Shown here piece by piece: positions 26,172 to 35,302 of a DNA stretch of 64,000 nucleotides. The position numbers were made by a program, and so were the translations under genes. The stretch covers positions 110,262 to 174,261 of the forward strand of contig JAJDWH010000032.1 of the NCBI GenBank assembly GCA_022825705.1, given 5' to 3'. Source of the DNA: Alphaproteobacteria bacterium. Its GTDB lineage: Bacteria; Pseudomonadota; Alphaproteobacteria; TMED109. Under the pieces are notes generated by a model. That model was not told the origin of the DNA. It ran no database searches and saw nothing but the letters and a program-made list of their open reading frames with translations. Numbering within the stretch: the first letter of the stretch is position 1; the number at the start of each line of letters is the position of its first letter.

Positions 26172-27047
26172 ATGACGGGTGCCGCACCTTACGAACCGCC
26201 GACAGTCTGGAAATGGGAAAAGGAGAGCGGCGGCCGCTTTGCCTCGATCAATCGCCCCGTGTCCGGCGCCACGCACGAAAAAGAGCTTCCGCGCGGCCAG
26301 CACCCGCTCCAGCTGTACTCCCTGGCGACTCCCAACGGGGTCAAGGTCACGGTGATGCTCGAGGAGTTGCTGGCGGCCGGGCACGGTGGTGCGGAGTACG
26401 ACGCCTACGTCATCCACATCGGGAACGGAGATCAATTCGGTTCCGGGTTCGTCGCCATCAATCCGAATTCGAAAATTCCCGCCCTGGTGGACTACTCGCT
26501 ACCCAAACCGACCCGGGTGTTCGAATCGGGAGCGATCCTGCTCTACCTCGCCGAGAAGTTCGGCGCCTTCATTCCGGAAGACCCGTCCGAGCGAGCCGAG
26601 TGTCTCTCCTGGCTGTTCTGGCAGATGGGCTCGGCGCCATACCTCGGCGGTGGGTTCGGGCACTTCTACGCATACGCACCCCACAAGATGGAGTACCCGA
26701 TCGATCGCTACACCATGGAGGTGAAACGCCAGCTTGATGTCCTCGACAAGCGTTTGGCCGAGACACGTTACCTGGCAGGCGACGTGTACACCGTTGCCGA
26801 TATCGCGGTCTGGCCGTGGTACGGTGTGTTGACGACGGGCAGGCTATACGACGCGGCCGAGTTTCTGGCTGCAAGCGAATACAAGAACGTCGTCCGCTGG
26901 TACGAAGAGATCGCCGCCCGCGACGCCGTCGTTAGGGGGCGGAAAGTCAACCGCATTAGCGGACCGTCGGAAGACCAGCTCCGCGAGCGCCACGACGCAT
27001 CCGACTTCGAGCTTCGGACCCAGGACCGGCTCGAGGCCGCCGCGTAG
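26172..27047 (+). CDS. yghU: Glutathione-dependent disulfide-bond oxidoreductase YghU
   Basis: 291 aa from the ATG at 26172, with AGGAAG about 6 nt upstream (a frame extension to 26064 lacks family sequence). It follows E. coli YghU closely in pattern: an N-terminal extension containing INRPVSGATHEKELP, then LQLYSLATPNGVKVTVMLEE, the NPNSKIPALVDY turn, FESGAILLYLAEKFG, GGGFGHFYAYAP and the C-terminal ERHDASDFE tail. YghU binds two glutathione molecules and reduces disulfides such as 2-hydroxyethyl disulfide. It is encoded alone, upstream of and convergent with the LacI-type gene. One of two proteins of this GST branch in the window. Confidence 0.92.
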   Translation: MTGAAPYEPPTVWKWEKESGGRFASINRPVSGATHEKELPRGQHPLQLYSLATPNGVKVTVMLEELLAAGHGGAEYDAYVIHIGNGDQFGSGFVAINPNSKIPALVDYSLPKPTRVFESGAILLYLAEKFGAFIPEDPSERAECLSWLFWQMGSAPYLGGGFGHFYAYAPHKMEYPIDRYTMEVKRQLDVLDKRLAETRYLAGDVYTVADIAVWPWYGVLTTGRLYDAAEFLAASEYKNVVRWYEEIAARDAVVRGRKVNRISGPSEDQLRERHDASDFELRTQDRLEAAA

Positions 27048-27139
27048 GACAGTCGGCGCGCGGATCGCGGGCCGATCTGTGCGGTCATGTGCCGGAAGAA
27101 CTTGTGCCGTGAAGACGGTGCCGTCCACTGAACGGTGCG

Positions 27140-28153
27140 TCACGGTCCCGATGGAATCCGGAAGCTGCAGGTTTCCCGAATGATCAGTTCCGGCCGGAGG
27201 ACGATCCGCTGCTGCGGTGCTTCCGGATGGTCGATACGCTCAATGAGGGCCGCGGCCGCGCGATGTCCCATTTCGTCGCGGTCGACGGCGGTGACACTCA
27301 GCGAAGGGTTGGTCATGCCGGTTTCTTCCACGCCCTCACCACCGATGAGCGCGAAATTCCTTCCCGGGTACAGGCCGTCTCTCTGGAGACCCGCCATCAG
27401 GCCAAGCGCAAGGGAATCGTTGTAGCAGATGGCGGCCGTGGGCCGCGGCGATAGCGATGCTATCCAGCGGGCTGCGTCAAATCCGGCCTTCCGGGTCGGA
27501 GCGGAGGATCGAACGAGCGCCGGGTCGAGTCCCACCGAAGCACGCTCGAGAGACTCGCGATAGCCGCTGAATCGTTCAACGAAGCAGCTGACCCGGGTGT
27601 CCCCGCCGACAAAGGCGATCCGTCGGTGGCCCTGGCAGAGCAGTCGATCTGTCGCCATTCGCGCCGCTTCCCGGTCATCGTTGATCACGTAATCGAATCC
27701 AAGTTCGAACACGGCCCGAGACACAAAGACCGTCGGCGGACTGCCACCTTTCCCGAGCCGAAAATCGGCCGTCGACGTGCCCACCGCGGGACAAACGATC
27801 AGGCCATCGGCACTGTACTCCGCCATCTTTCGAACGAAATCGGTCTGGCGCGAGATGACCTCATTCGTGTGGCACAGAAACGCCGTTCGCCCGGACGCTG
27901 TCAATGCGTCCTCCAGCGACGCGAGCAGCGAACTGAAGAATGGGTCCGAGATGTTGTTGAGAATGACTCCGACGGTCTGGGTCATGGAGGTGCGAAGGCT
28001 TGCCGCGCTTCGTTGATAGACGTAGCCAAGCTCAGTAATGGCGGCGAGAACCCGCTCCCTTGTCGCGGCCGAGATTCGCTCGTTGCCGCGCATGGCGAGA
28101 GATACCGTCGCCGCGGACACACCAACGTGTTCGGCAACGTCGCGGAGAGTCAC
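27140..28153 (-). CDS. LacI-family transcriptional regulator
   Basis: 337 aa from the GTG at 28153, which starts the protein right at the helix-turn-helix (TLRDVAEHVGVSAATVSLAM); the frame continues to a TTG at 28177. A hinge helix region (YQRSAASLRTSMTQTVGVIL) and a periplasmic-binding-protein-like sensor domain follow, with NNISDPFFSSLLASLEDAL, INDDREAARMATDRLL and PTAAICYNDSLALGLM. Such regulators normally respond to a sugar or related small molecule and repress nearby catabolic genes. Its target is not certain; candidates are the TRAP operon on the same strand upstream or its own promoter, where repeats are seen at 28295-28323. Confidence 0.9.
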   Translation of the reverse strand: MTLRDVAEHVGVSAATVSLAMRGNERISAATRERVLAAITELGYVYQRSAASLRTSMTQTVGVILNNISDPFFSSLLASLEDALTASGRTAFLCHTNEVISRQTDFVRKMAEYSADGLIVCPAVGTSTADFRLGKGGSPPTVFVSRAVFELGFDYVINDDREAARMATDRLLCQGHRRIAFVGGDTRVSCFVERFSGYRESLERASVGLDPALVRSSAPTRKAGFDAARWIASLSPRPTAAICYNDSLALGLMAGLQRDGLYPGRNFALIGGEGVEETGMTNPSLSVTAVDRDEMGHRAAAALIERIDHPEAPQQRIVLRPELIIRETCSFRIPSGP

Positions 28154-28294
28154 CCTGCCCAAGAAGGAGCACTCCAAGGCCGCTGAGATGTGAAGGTATC
28201 ACGGGCTGGTTGAACTTGCACGGTTGAAGACGATACCACTCCTGTGCGCATGGACGAGCCACACAAAGAGCCCGTTGTCAGCCGACGGCGCCCT

Positions 28295-28323
28295 GCCGTT
28301 AGTTACGGCACAATAAGGCACAA
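28295..28323. promoter_or_regulatory. Repeat-rich candidate operator upstream of the LacI-type gene
   Basis: GCCGT (28295-28299) and ACGGC (28305-28309) form a 5-bp-arm palindrome. It overlaps two copies of GGCACAA (28307-28313 and 28317-28323) with a 10-bp, one-helical-turn period. The site lies about 140 bp before the LacI-type start, between it and the rhodanese gene. Operator function is inferred only. Confidence 0.3.
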
Positions 28324-28392
28324 AAAGGGTTTCGATTGTGTCGCCCGCACGTCAAGCCGCACACGCTGTGTCAATGCATCTTGATGTTCGGG

Positions 28393-28803
28393 CTAGCGGT
28401 GCGGCACGGTCGGCCGGCCCTCGGCGATCCATTGCAGGATGCCCCGGTGCGCGTTGTAGACCTGTTGGTACCCAAACTGCTCGCTCAGGAAGCGGCTCAC
28501 CGCAGCGCTGCGTCCACCGCTGCGGCAGATCAACACGATGGGTTCATCGGCAGCTGCGATCGGCAGGATCGCTGCCATCCACGCGCGGACGTCAAAGCGT
28601 CCCTCCTCATCGAAGAAGGTCTGAAGGTGGCTGCCTTCGATGACGCCGGTCTGTATCCACTCATCAGGTCGTCGGATGTCAATGACGGCGATTCCGTTCG
28701 CCAGCATCTGTTCAAGCGTGGTAGTGCCGATATCGGTGACGTCGGCGCGGGCAGGGGTACTGGCGGCAAGGGTCAGGACGACAAGGAGTGCCAGTTTCAG
28801 CAT
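28393..28803 (-). CDS. Exported rhodanese-like domain protein
   Basis: 136 aa from the ATG at 28803. A signal peptide (MLKLALLVVLTLAASTPARA) precedes a single rhodanese domain with AVIDIRRPDEWIQTG and the active-site loop CRSGGRS, whose Cys would carry the persulfide. Periplasmic location and sulfur transfer or thiol chemistry are inferred from the fold. It is on the same strand as the TRAP genes but separated from dctM by about 225 bp, so co-transcription is uncertain. The partner is unknown. Confidence 0.82.
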   Translation of the reverse strand: MLKLALLVVLTLAASTPARADVTDIGTTTLEQMLANGIAVIDIRRPDEWIQTGVIEGSHLQTFFDEEGRFDVRAWMAAILPIAAADEPIVLICRSGGRSAAVSRFLSEQFGYQQVYNAHRGILQWIAEGRPTVPHR

Positions 28804-29028
28804 CGGTACACCCCCAGGATCGGGTCGGACGAGCAGGTCTAGCCTACCGCACTTACGCTGGCCGGCAGCGCGGTGGTGACCGGCCCCACGTGGGTGGCCG
28901 GTTCCGTCAGGCGGCCAAGCCGTCTGTGAGGAGGCGCACAAGGGCCGTACGTGGAGTAATTCCCGACTGACGGCAACCGCGCTGGAGCGCTGTTCCGAGC
29001 TCCGGCGACGTCGGTGCTGCCGCTTGAG

Positions 29029-30324
29029 CTACAAGCGGAACGGGATGTAGAGCGCGATATCCGGGACGGCGACGACGATCGATACCGTGATCAGGATCAG
29101 GATCACGAACGGGAGCACGCCGTGCACGATGTCGGCGATCGTGGTGCCGGCTCCGTCAGGGGTCTGGCGGGCGACCGCCTGGATCACGAACAGGTTCAGG
29201 CCGACCGGAGGCGTGATCAGGGCGCACTCGATCATCATCGTGAAGATCACGCCAAACCAGATCGGGTCGATGCCGAGGCCGCCCAGCGACGGCTGAATGA
29301 TGGGCAGCATCAACAGCATCATCGACAGCGTCTCGAGGACACAGCCCAGCGCCAGCAGCAAGGCGCAGATGGCCACGATGAATGCGAGCGGGCCGGTCAT
29401 GCTGCCGGTGACGAGCGCGGTCACGTCCTGCGGGAGCTGGTACAGCGTGATGGCCTGCCCGAACACCTTCGCGCCGACGATGATGAACAGGATCATCACT
29501 GTCGTTCGCATCGACGAGATCGCGATCTGCGGCAGGTCGGACAATTTCAGCGAGCGATAGATGCCCAGCGTGATCACCAGTGCCGCGACGAAGCCGACGC
29601 CGGCGGCTTCCGTGGGTGTGAACACGCCCAGGTAGATACCGAACACGATTCCGGCCGCCAGCGCGAACGCGGGCAACGCCCGTGCCGTAGCCGCCCATCG
29701 CTCGGGCCAGCTGGCTCGGGGCATCGACTGGTAGCCTGAGCCGAAGTGCGCTTTCGCCACGACGTACGCGATGAACACCGTGGCCAGCAGCAAGCCGGGG
29801 CCGATTCCCGCCAGGAACAGGTCGACGATCGATTCCGAGAGTACGAAGCCAAACACGATCATCGGGATCGAAGGGGGTATCAGGATGCCCAGGGTGCCGC
29901 CTGCCGCCAGCAGGCCGAAGACGAAGCGCCGCTCGTAGCCGCGGTTGACCATCTCCGGGATCGCGACCGTACCGATCGTTGCCGACGTGGCGACCGATGA
30001 CCCGGACGTCGCTCCGAAGATGGCGCAGGACAGGACGGTTGCCACGGCCAGTCCGCCCGGCCAGTGACCGATCCAGCTCTGCACCGCGCTGAACAGGCGT
30101 TCACCGGCACCCCCCTTGAGCAGCACATTGGCCATCAGGATGAACAGCGGCACCGCCAGCAGGATGAAATTGTCGACGCTGGAGAGCATCGCCTGCGGGA
30201 TCATGAGCGGTGAGTAGCCGCCGACCAGCAGCATCACGATGCCGAGCCCGGCCATGGCGAAGGCGATGTCGATTCCGGCCAGAAGGAATCCGAACAGCGT
30301 CAGCAGGATGACGATGCCGGTCAC
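29029..30324 (-). CDS. dctM: TRAP transporter large permease (DctM type)
   Basis: 431 aa, very hydrophobic, with about 12 membrane segments: the transporting subunit of a tripartite ATP-independent periplasmic system. Characteristic stretches include IFGATSGSSVATSATIGTVA, LGILIPPSIPMIVFG, GVFTPTEAAGVGF and ECALITPPVGLNLFVI, all conserved in DctM. It is driven by an ion gradient and works with the DctQ and DctP subunits encoded just upstream in the order dctP-dctQ-dctM (minus strand). The gap to dctQ is only 9 bp. The substrate is not readable from this subunit. Confidence 0.93.
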   Translation of the reverse strand: MTGIVILLTLFGFLLAGIDIAFAMAGLGIVMLLVGGYSPLMIPQAMLSSVDNFILLAVPLFILMANVLLKGGAGERLFSAVQSWIGHWPGGLAVATVLSCAIFGATSGSSVATSATIGTVAIPEMVNRGYERRFVFGLLAAGGTLGILIPPSIPMIVFGFVLSESIVDLFLAGIGPGLLLATVFIAYVVAKAHFGSGYQSMPRASWPERWAATARALPAFALAAGIVFGIYLGVFTPTEAAGVGFVAALVITLGIYRSLKLSDLPQIAISSMRTTVMILFIIVGAKVFGQAITLYQLPQDVTALVTGSMTGPLAFIVAICALLLALGCVLETLSMMLLMLPIIQPSLGGLGIDPIWFGVIFTMMIECALITPPVGLNLFVIQAVARQTPDGAGTTIADIVHGVLPFVILILITVSIVVAVPDIALYIPFRL

Positions 30325-30333
30325 GGCGCGCCG

Positions 30334-30843
30334 TCAGGCCTCGCTGTGAGGTTGATCGCCTGCGAGGAGGCCGGTCGAACGAAAGCTTCCGATGACCGTC
30401 ACCAACACTTGCAGGACGATCAGCGCCAGTCCGGCGACGACCGGCCCCTGCAGCAGCCACATCGGCAGTTCCAGGGTGGTGTCCGTGGTCTGGCCGATGT
30501 CGATCGAGAACTGCATCAGCTCGAGTCCGTACCAGGCCGAGACCCCGGCCACGGCCCCGATCACCAGCAGCACGACACGCGACAGCCAAGTCTGCACCGT
30601 TGGCGGTAGATGGGCCGTCAGGACGGTGATGCGGATGTGTTCGCGGCGCCCGACCAGCCATGCCGCCGCCAGGAAGACTCCGTAGATTTGCAGCACCCGC
30701 GCGGTTTCCTCGACCCAGCTGGTCGGCGCCAGAAAGGCGTGCCGCATGGTCACTTCGTAGAAGACGATGAGGCCGATCACCGCGAACAGGGCCGCGGCGA
30801 CCCACGCCGCAACCTGGGTCATGCGATTGATCAGGTGGAGCAC
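30334..30843 (-). CDS. dctQ: TRAP transporter small permease (DctQ type)
   Basis: 169 aa with four predicted membrane helices (AAWVAAALFAVIGLIVFYEV, VLQIYGVFLAAAWLVG, VVLLVIGAVAGVSAW and VVAGLALIVLQVLVTVIGSF), the size and topology of DctQ subunits. The family motif around the second helix is present (HAFLAPTSWVEETARVLQ). It bridges DctM and the substrate-binding protein. It lies 14 bp after dctP and 9 bp before dctM, in one operon. Confidence 0.9.
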   Translation of the reverse strand: MLHLINRMTQVAAWVAAALFAVIGLIVFYEVTMRHAFLAPTSWVEETARVLQIYGVFLAAAWLVGRREHIRITVLTAHLPPTVQTWLSRVVLLVIGAVAGVSAWYGLELMQFSIDIGQTTDTTLELPMWLLQGPVVAGLALIVLQVLVTVIGSFRSTGLLAGDQPHSEA

Positions 30844-30857
30844 TCGTGGAGGCGCCT

Positions 30858-31877
30858 TCAGGGCGTGCTGGCGGCGCGGAGCGCCTCGGCGGCAGCCACC
30901 AGCTGCTCACCGAGAGACCCCGCTGCCGTTTGATAGAGCTCCTTGAGGCCGCGGGTGGCGTCCTGCCAGGCCGCGACGTCGGCTGCGCTGAGGCGATGGA
31001 TGCTCATCCCGTTGGCTTCCGCCACGGCGTACGCCTCGGCCTCGAGCTCGGCCAGCGCGTCGCGCATCTCGATTTCCACCGTCCGTGCAGCCTGGCTGAT
31101 GATGGCCTGGAGGGCGGGCTCCAGTCGCTGCCAGACCCGCTCGTTGATAAGCACGATGAACTCGATGTTGCTGTGATTCGTGACGGTCAGGTGATTCATG
31201 ACCTGATACAGCTTCCGCTCGCTGACGCTTTGCATGCCGGTCATGCCACCGTCGACAGTGCCGCGTTCGTAGGCGAGGTACTGCCGCGATCCGCCGATGT
31301 TCGTGGCCGCGCCGCCGACGTGGTTCACGAATTGCTCGAGCGCCTTGCCGAACGTGCGCACCTTGAGGCCCTTGAGGTCCTCGGGTCGCCGCACCACCGT
31401 GTCGCGCGTCATCAGGACCGACAGTCCGTACGGCTGCCACCACAGCGGGCGGGCGCCCTTCGAGGTCATCGCGGCGTCAAGCGGACCGCGTACCGGGGAA
31501 TCCGGCTCGGTGGCCGCCCGGACGAGTTCCGGCGTGTCCAGCAGGAACGGCACGTTGAAGATGTCGACGGCCGGGATGGTGCCGGCAAACCGGGCGAGCG
31601 ACGACGAGCCCATCTCGATCTGGCCCGAGGCGACGGCTCCGGGAACCTCCTTGTCGGTGAAGAGCTGGGCCGCCGGGTAAATCTCCACCACCAGCTCACC
31701 GTCCGATTCTGCCTCGACGAGCTCCTCGAAACGAACGAGGTTCTGGCCCAGCGGCGTGGTCAGCGGAAGCTGCGTGGTGATCCGCAGCTTGGTTTCGGCT
31801 GTGGCGGACCCGTGAGCGAAACCTACGGCCAGGAAGGCCGTTGCGGCCAGCGACAGCCAGCGCGCCGACCGGGTCAT
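30858..31877 (-). CDS. dctP: TRAP transporter substrate-binding protein (DctP type)
   Basis: 339 aa from the ATG at 31877. A signal peptide (SLAATAFLAVGFAHGSATA) directs it to the periplasm. The mature part has the DctP plan: LRITTQLPLTTPLGQNLVRF, VEIYPAAQLFTDKEVPGA, PLWWQPYGLSVLMT and GLKVRTFGKALEQFV, in which the Arg of KVRTFG is the usual carboxylate-binding residue, pointing to an organic-acid ligand. The start overlaps the stop of the isocitrate-lyase-like gene by 4 bp (ATGA), so uptake and that enzyme are translationally coupled. A substrate that is, or yields, a 2-methylisocitrate-, oxaloacetate- or phosphonate-like acid is a reasonable guess only. Confidence 0.92.
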   Translation of the reverse strand: MTRSARWLSLAATAFLAVGFAHGSATAETKLRITTQLPLTTPLGQNLVRFEELVEAESDGELVVEIYPAAQLFTDKEVPGAVASGQIEMGSSSLARFAGTIPAVDIFNVPFLLDTPELVRAATEPDSPVRGPLDAAMTSKGARPLWWQPYGLSVLMTRDTVVRRPEDLKGLKVRTFGKALEQFVNHVGGAATNIGGSRQYLAYERGTVDGGMTGMQSVSERKLYQVMNHLTVTNHSNIEFIVLINERVWQRLEPALQAIISQAARTVEIEMRDALAELEAEAYAVAEANGMSIHRLSAADVAAWQDATRGLKELYQTAAGSLGEQLVAAAEALRAASTP

Positions 31878-32761
31878 GACGGCGCTCCCGGTTCCTGGCG
31901 TTCTGCGTAGCGCATGTAGGCCTCGAGGCCGGCGGTCTCGCACATGTCGTCAAACCCTCCCTCTAGGTGGTCCGGCGCCTTGCCCCGGGTGCGCAGGTCG
32001 CCAAGTGTCGCCCGCATGGCGCGCGTGGCCGTGATGAGCAGGCTCAGCGGGTAGATCGCCAGCTGGTATCCGATGCCGGCCAGGGTGTCGGCATCGAGGT
32101 AGGGGGTCTTGCCGCCCTCGACGATGTTGGCCAGCAGCGGCACGCCGGTGACGAGCCGGCAGATGGCGTGCATCTCGTCCCGGTCGACGGGGGCTTCGAC
32201 GAACACGACGTCGGCACCTGCATCGCGAAAGCTCAGGCCCCGGGCGATGGCTTCGTCCAGTCCATGCGTGGACCGGGAGTCCGTGCGGGCAATGACGAGA
32301 ACCGCGTCGCCGGCCGTGTCCTTGGCGGTCTTGATCTTGGCGACCATCTCTGCGGCGGCGATGACCTGCTTCCCGGCCATGTGTCCGCAACGCTTGGGGA
32401 AATCCTGGTCCTCCAGCTGGATCGCGGCCACGCCGGCCCGGCGATAGGCGGCCACCGTGTGGCGAACGTTGAGGACGTTCCCGTACCCGGTATCGCCGTC
32501 GGCGACGATCGGGATCCCCGCCGCGTCGGCCATGCGGGCGGCGTTGTCCGCCATCTGTGTCGCCGTCATGAGGCCGATGTCGGGGGCGCCGAGAAACGCC
32601 CCGGACACGCCGAAGCCCGTCATGTAGCAGGCACCGAAGCCGGCCTGTGCCACGAGTCGTGCCGTCCAGGCGTCATAGGCCCCTGGAACCAGGGTGCATC
32701 CGGGGTCGGCGATCAGCGCGGAGAGCTGTTGGGCGGGGGTCATCGGGGAGTCTCTGTCCAT
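31874..32761 (-). CDS. Isocitrate lyase/PEP mutase superfamily enzyme
   Basis: 295 aa from the ATG at 32761 (a GTG at 32764 is also in frame). A TIM-barrel enzyme of the ICL/PEPM superfamily: PGAYDAWTARLVAQAGF at the start, VADGDTGYGN for Mg-binding acids, the EDQDFPKRCGH loop where the catalytic Cys of the lyases sits, and IARTDSRSTHGLDEAIARG. Relatives include 2-methylisocitrate lyase, oxaloacetate decarboxylase and carboxyvinyl-carboxyphosphonate mutase; the CGH loop favours a C-C lyase. It is the first gene of an operon with a TRAP transporter (dctP-dctQ-dctM), so it probably acts on the imported acid or its product. Exact reaction unknown. Confidence 0.85.
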   Translation of the reverse strand: MDRDSPMTPAQQLSALIADPGCTLVPGAYDAWTARLVAQAGFGACYMTGFGVSGAFLGAPDIGLMTATQMADNAARMADAAGIPIVADGDTGYGNVLNVRHTVAAYRRAGVAAIQLEDQDFPKRCGHMAGKQVIAAAEMVAKIKTAKDTAGDAVLVIARTDSRSTHGLDEAIARGLSFRDAGADVVFVEAPVDRDEMHAICRLVTGVPLLANIVEGGKTPYLDADTLAGIGYQLAIYPLSLLITATRAMRATLGDLRTRGKAPDHLEGGFDDMCETAGLEAYMRYAERQEPGAPS

Positions 32762-32764
32762 CAC

Positions 32765-33126
32765 CGCAGGAGGAATGTTCTCTGTTCATTATGGCGATTG
32801 CTCGTGACATCCCGCATATGCATCCGGAAAACTCGTCGAAAATGCACCGATCTACCTGACGAGCATGATCCTCGGCCAAGCAGAGAATTTACGACGGTCG
32901 GATTCGTATGCCCTAGCCTTGCTGACAGGATGATCTCATTGGGAAGCGGCCGAACGTCTTATCGTGGAATCATGTGCTTACATCAAGGAACCATCAGATC
33001 CATCACCGTGCTGGAAATCTGCCTGAACAGACAATGGCCGGGCGTTACGATGCGACTCGACTGTCGAGACTCCACTGAAATGGCGATGCAGTCGTCCTCG
33101 CAGGTCTGAAGGAACGAGGCTGGGCC
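32765..33126. other. Divergent intergenic region
   Basis: 362 bp between the divergent ICL-like operon and the deoxyribosyltransferase-like gene. No gene is seen. It must hold both promoters, but no convincing -35/-10 pair or operator stood out. An AAGGAACGAGG ribosome-binding stretch lies just before 33127. Confidence 0.45.
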
Positions 33127-33600
33127 ATGACCATGGCATCAAGGAAAACCCTGTACTTGGCGAACCCGTACGGATTCTCGGCGCAGCAGCGGGACGGTCC
33201 GCTCAAGACGCTGGTGGCTGCCCTGGAGGCGGCCGGCGCCGAAGTCTGGGAACCCTTCGCCCGAAACAATGTGATCGACCGCACCGTTCCCGGCTGGGCG
33301 TACCGCATAGGACAGGCTGACCTCCGGGACGTGCGCGAGGCGGACGGCATGTTCGCAGTGGTCAACGGCTGCCCGCCGGACGAGGGCGTCATGGTCGAAC
33401 TGGGGATGGCCGTGGCCTGGGAGAAGTCGGTATTCCTGTTTCGTGATGACTTCCGACGATGTACGGACAGCGAAACCTACCCGCTGAACCTCATGGTGTT
33501 TACCGGCCTCCCGGAGAACGGTTGGGAAGCCCACTGGTACAGCGATGTCGAGGAGATCGGGGATCCCGACAAGGCTCTGGCGCGATGGCTGCGCGGATAG
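33127..33600 (+). CDS. Nucleoside 2-deoxyribosyltransferase-like protein
   Basis: 157 aa. The NDT/DUF4062-like Rossmann fold starts TLYLANPYGFSAQQRD, with VWEPFARNN and IGQADLRDVREADGMFAVVN; the catalytic Glu of the family is in PPDEGVMVELGMAVAWEK, and KSVFLFRDDFR follows. NDTs swap purine or pyrimidine bases on deoxyribosides in nucleotide salvage, but the family also contains hydrolases and effector domains. A GAGG ribosome-binding site precedes the ATG at 33127. It stands alone between a TRAP operon and proS. Confidence 0.82.
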   Translation: MTMASRKTLYLANPYGFSAQQRDGPLKTLVAALEAAGAEVWEPFARNNVIDRTVPGWAYRIGQADLRDVREADGMFAVVNGCPPDEGVMVELGMAVAWEKSVFLFRDDFRRCTDSETYPLNLMVFTGLPENGWEAHWYSDVEEIGDPDKALARWLRG

Positions 33601-33979
33601 GGGTGGGCGGTGACGGCCGCCAAAGAAGCTGCTGCGTATACCGCGCCGCTCCTCAAGCGCGTGAGACCGCGGCGCGTCTCCGGTTCCGGCAGTTCCGCCG
33701 CGGTCGTGCCAGGCGATGGCGGACGCGATTACCGGTGACTTGAGTTCAGTTCACAGTCATTGGCAGGCCTGCTTCGGCCGATTCCCGCGGCACAAAGCGA
33801 CGCCGTGTTGATTCCGGAATGGCCCGGGTCGCGGCTATGATCGGCAGACGGCGTAGCGCCGGTCCCGCCGTGCTGCCGTCCAGCAAAGCAGAAGAAGGCG
33901 GGCCAGCGCTCCTACAGGAACACGCTGCTGCCAGCCCTGCGATACCGCTTCCAGTTTGTCCCGATTGAGATCACCGGCC
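33601..33979. other. Intergenic region before proS
   Basis: 379 bp without a recognisable gene. One small hairpin (GAGAC 33663-33667, GTCTC 33676-33680) follows the upstream gene by about 60 bp. A TATGAT at 33836-33841 could be a -10 box for the proS operon, though its -35 match is poor. No tRNA or T-box-like leader was recognised. Confidence 0.4.
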
Positions 33980-35302
33980 ATGTTGCGAACACGATTTCCA
34001 GTTCCTACCCAGAAAGACGACCCGGCGGAGGCGCAGATCGTGTCGCATCGGCTGATGCTGCGTGCCGGGCTGGTGCGCCAGGCAAGCGCCGGGATTTACA
34101 GCTGGCTGCCGATGGGGTTCCGGGTTCTCAAGAAGATCGAGGACATTGTCCGGGCCGAGCAGAACGCCGCGGGCGCCGTCGAGGTCTTGATGCCGACGAT
34201 CCAGGCGGCGGACCTCTGGAAGGCGTCCGGCCGCTACGAAGACTACGGCCTGGAGATGCTCCGGATTACCGATCGCCACGAACGTGAGATGCTGTACGGG
34301 CCGACGAACGAAGAGCAGATCTGCGAGATTGCCGCGGAATTTCTCAAGAGTTACAGGGATCTCCCGAAGAATCTGTACCACATTCAATGGAAGTTCCGGG
34401 ACGAGCTGCGGCCCCGTTTCGGGGTCATGCGCGGCCGGGAATTCCTGATGAAGGACAACTACTCGTTCGACGTTGACGCGGCCGCGTCGCGCCTGTCGTA
34501 CCACCGGATGTTCCTGGCCTACCTCCGCACTTTCCAGGCATTGGGCCTGACCTCGATACCCGTCCGCGCGGAGTCCGGCCCGATCGGCGGCGACATGAGC
34601 CACGAGTTCGTGATCCTGGCCGACACAGGGGAAAGCGGCGTGTTTTGCGACCGCGGCATCCTGGACCACCCGGTTCCGGGACCGGTGTACGACGATCCCG
34701 AGGAATTGCAGCGGATTGTCGACCAGTGGACCGGACCCTATGCCGCCACCGACGACATGCACGAGCCCGAACGGTTCGAACGGGAGGTTCCCGAAGAGCG
34801 GCGGGTCGAGGCGCGCGGGATCGAGGTCGGCCACGTGTTCTATTTCGGGACCAAGTACTCGGAAAAGCTCGGCGTGGTGGTCGACCTGCCGGACGGTTCG
34901 CGGGTCCCGGTCGAGATGGGCTCGTACGGTATCGGGGTATCCCGCCTGGTCGGCGCCATCATCGAGGCGGGCCACGATGACCGCGGCATCCTGTGGCCGG
35001 CCTCGGTCGCGCCGTTCCAGGTCGGTCTGGCCAATCTCCGACAGAACGACCCGGCGTGCGCAGAGTGCGCGTCCGCGATGTACGACTCGCTGACGGGCGC
35101 CGGCGTCGAGGTTCTCTACGACGACCGCGACGAACGGGCCGGCACGAAGCTCGCCGATCTCGACCTGCTCGGTTTCCCCTGGCAGGTGGTGGTGGGCCCG
35201 CGCGGCGTCGCACAGGGTGTCGTCGAGCTCCGCGCGCGCGCGACGGGCGAGAGCGCGGAGGTCTCGCCCGAAGACGCGCTCCAGCGCATCCAGGGCGCGT
35301 GA
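33980..35302 (+). CDS. proS: Prolyl-tRNA synthetase, short type without editing domain
   Basis: 440 aa from the ATG at 33980; a TTG at 33956 is also in frame. It charges tRNA-Pro. Class II motifs are clear: [20 protein letters not shown] and [14 protein letters not shown] near motif 1, [20 protein letters not shown] for motif 2, and [16 protein letters not shown] for motif 3; the anticodon-binding domain ends the protein ([18 protein letters not shown]). Length and the direct step from [20 protein letters not shown] onward show that the cis-editing (INS) insertion of the long bacterial form is missing, as is usual in Alphaproteobacteria. Its stop overlaps the GTG of lolC by 4 bp. Confidence 0.96.
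   Translation: MLRTRFPVPTQKDDPAEAQIVSHRLMLRAGLVRQASAGIYSWLPMGFRVLKKIEDIVRAEQNAAGAVEVLMPTIQAADLWKASGRYEDYGLEMLRITDRHEREMLYGPTNEEQICEIAAEFLKSYRDLPKNLYHIQWKFRDELRPRFGVMRGREFLMKDNYSFDVDAAASRLSYHRMFLAYLRTFQALGLTSIPVRAESGPIGGDMSHEFVILADTGESGVFCDRGILDHPVPGPVYDDPEELQRIVDQWTGPYAATDDMHEPERFEREVPEERRVEARGIEVGHVFYFGTKYSEKLGVVVDLPDGSRVPVEMGSYGIGVSRLVGAIIEAGHDDRGILWPASVAPFQVGLANLRQNDPACAECASAMYDSLTGAGVEVLYDDRDERAGTKLADLDLLGFPWQVVVGPRGVAQGVVELRARATGESAEVSPEDALQRIQGA

Noticed and set aside
29014..29739. Asp/Arg/His-rich plus-strand open frame
   Set aside because: Antisense of dctM; composition is the complement of membrane-helix codons.
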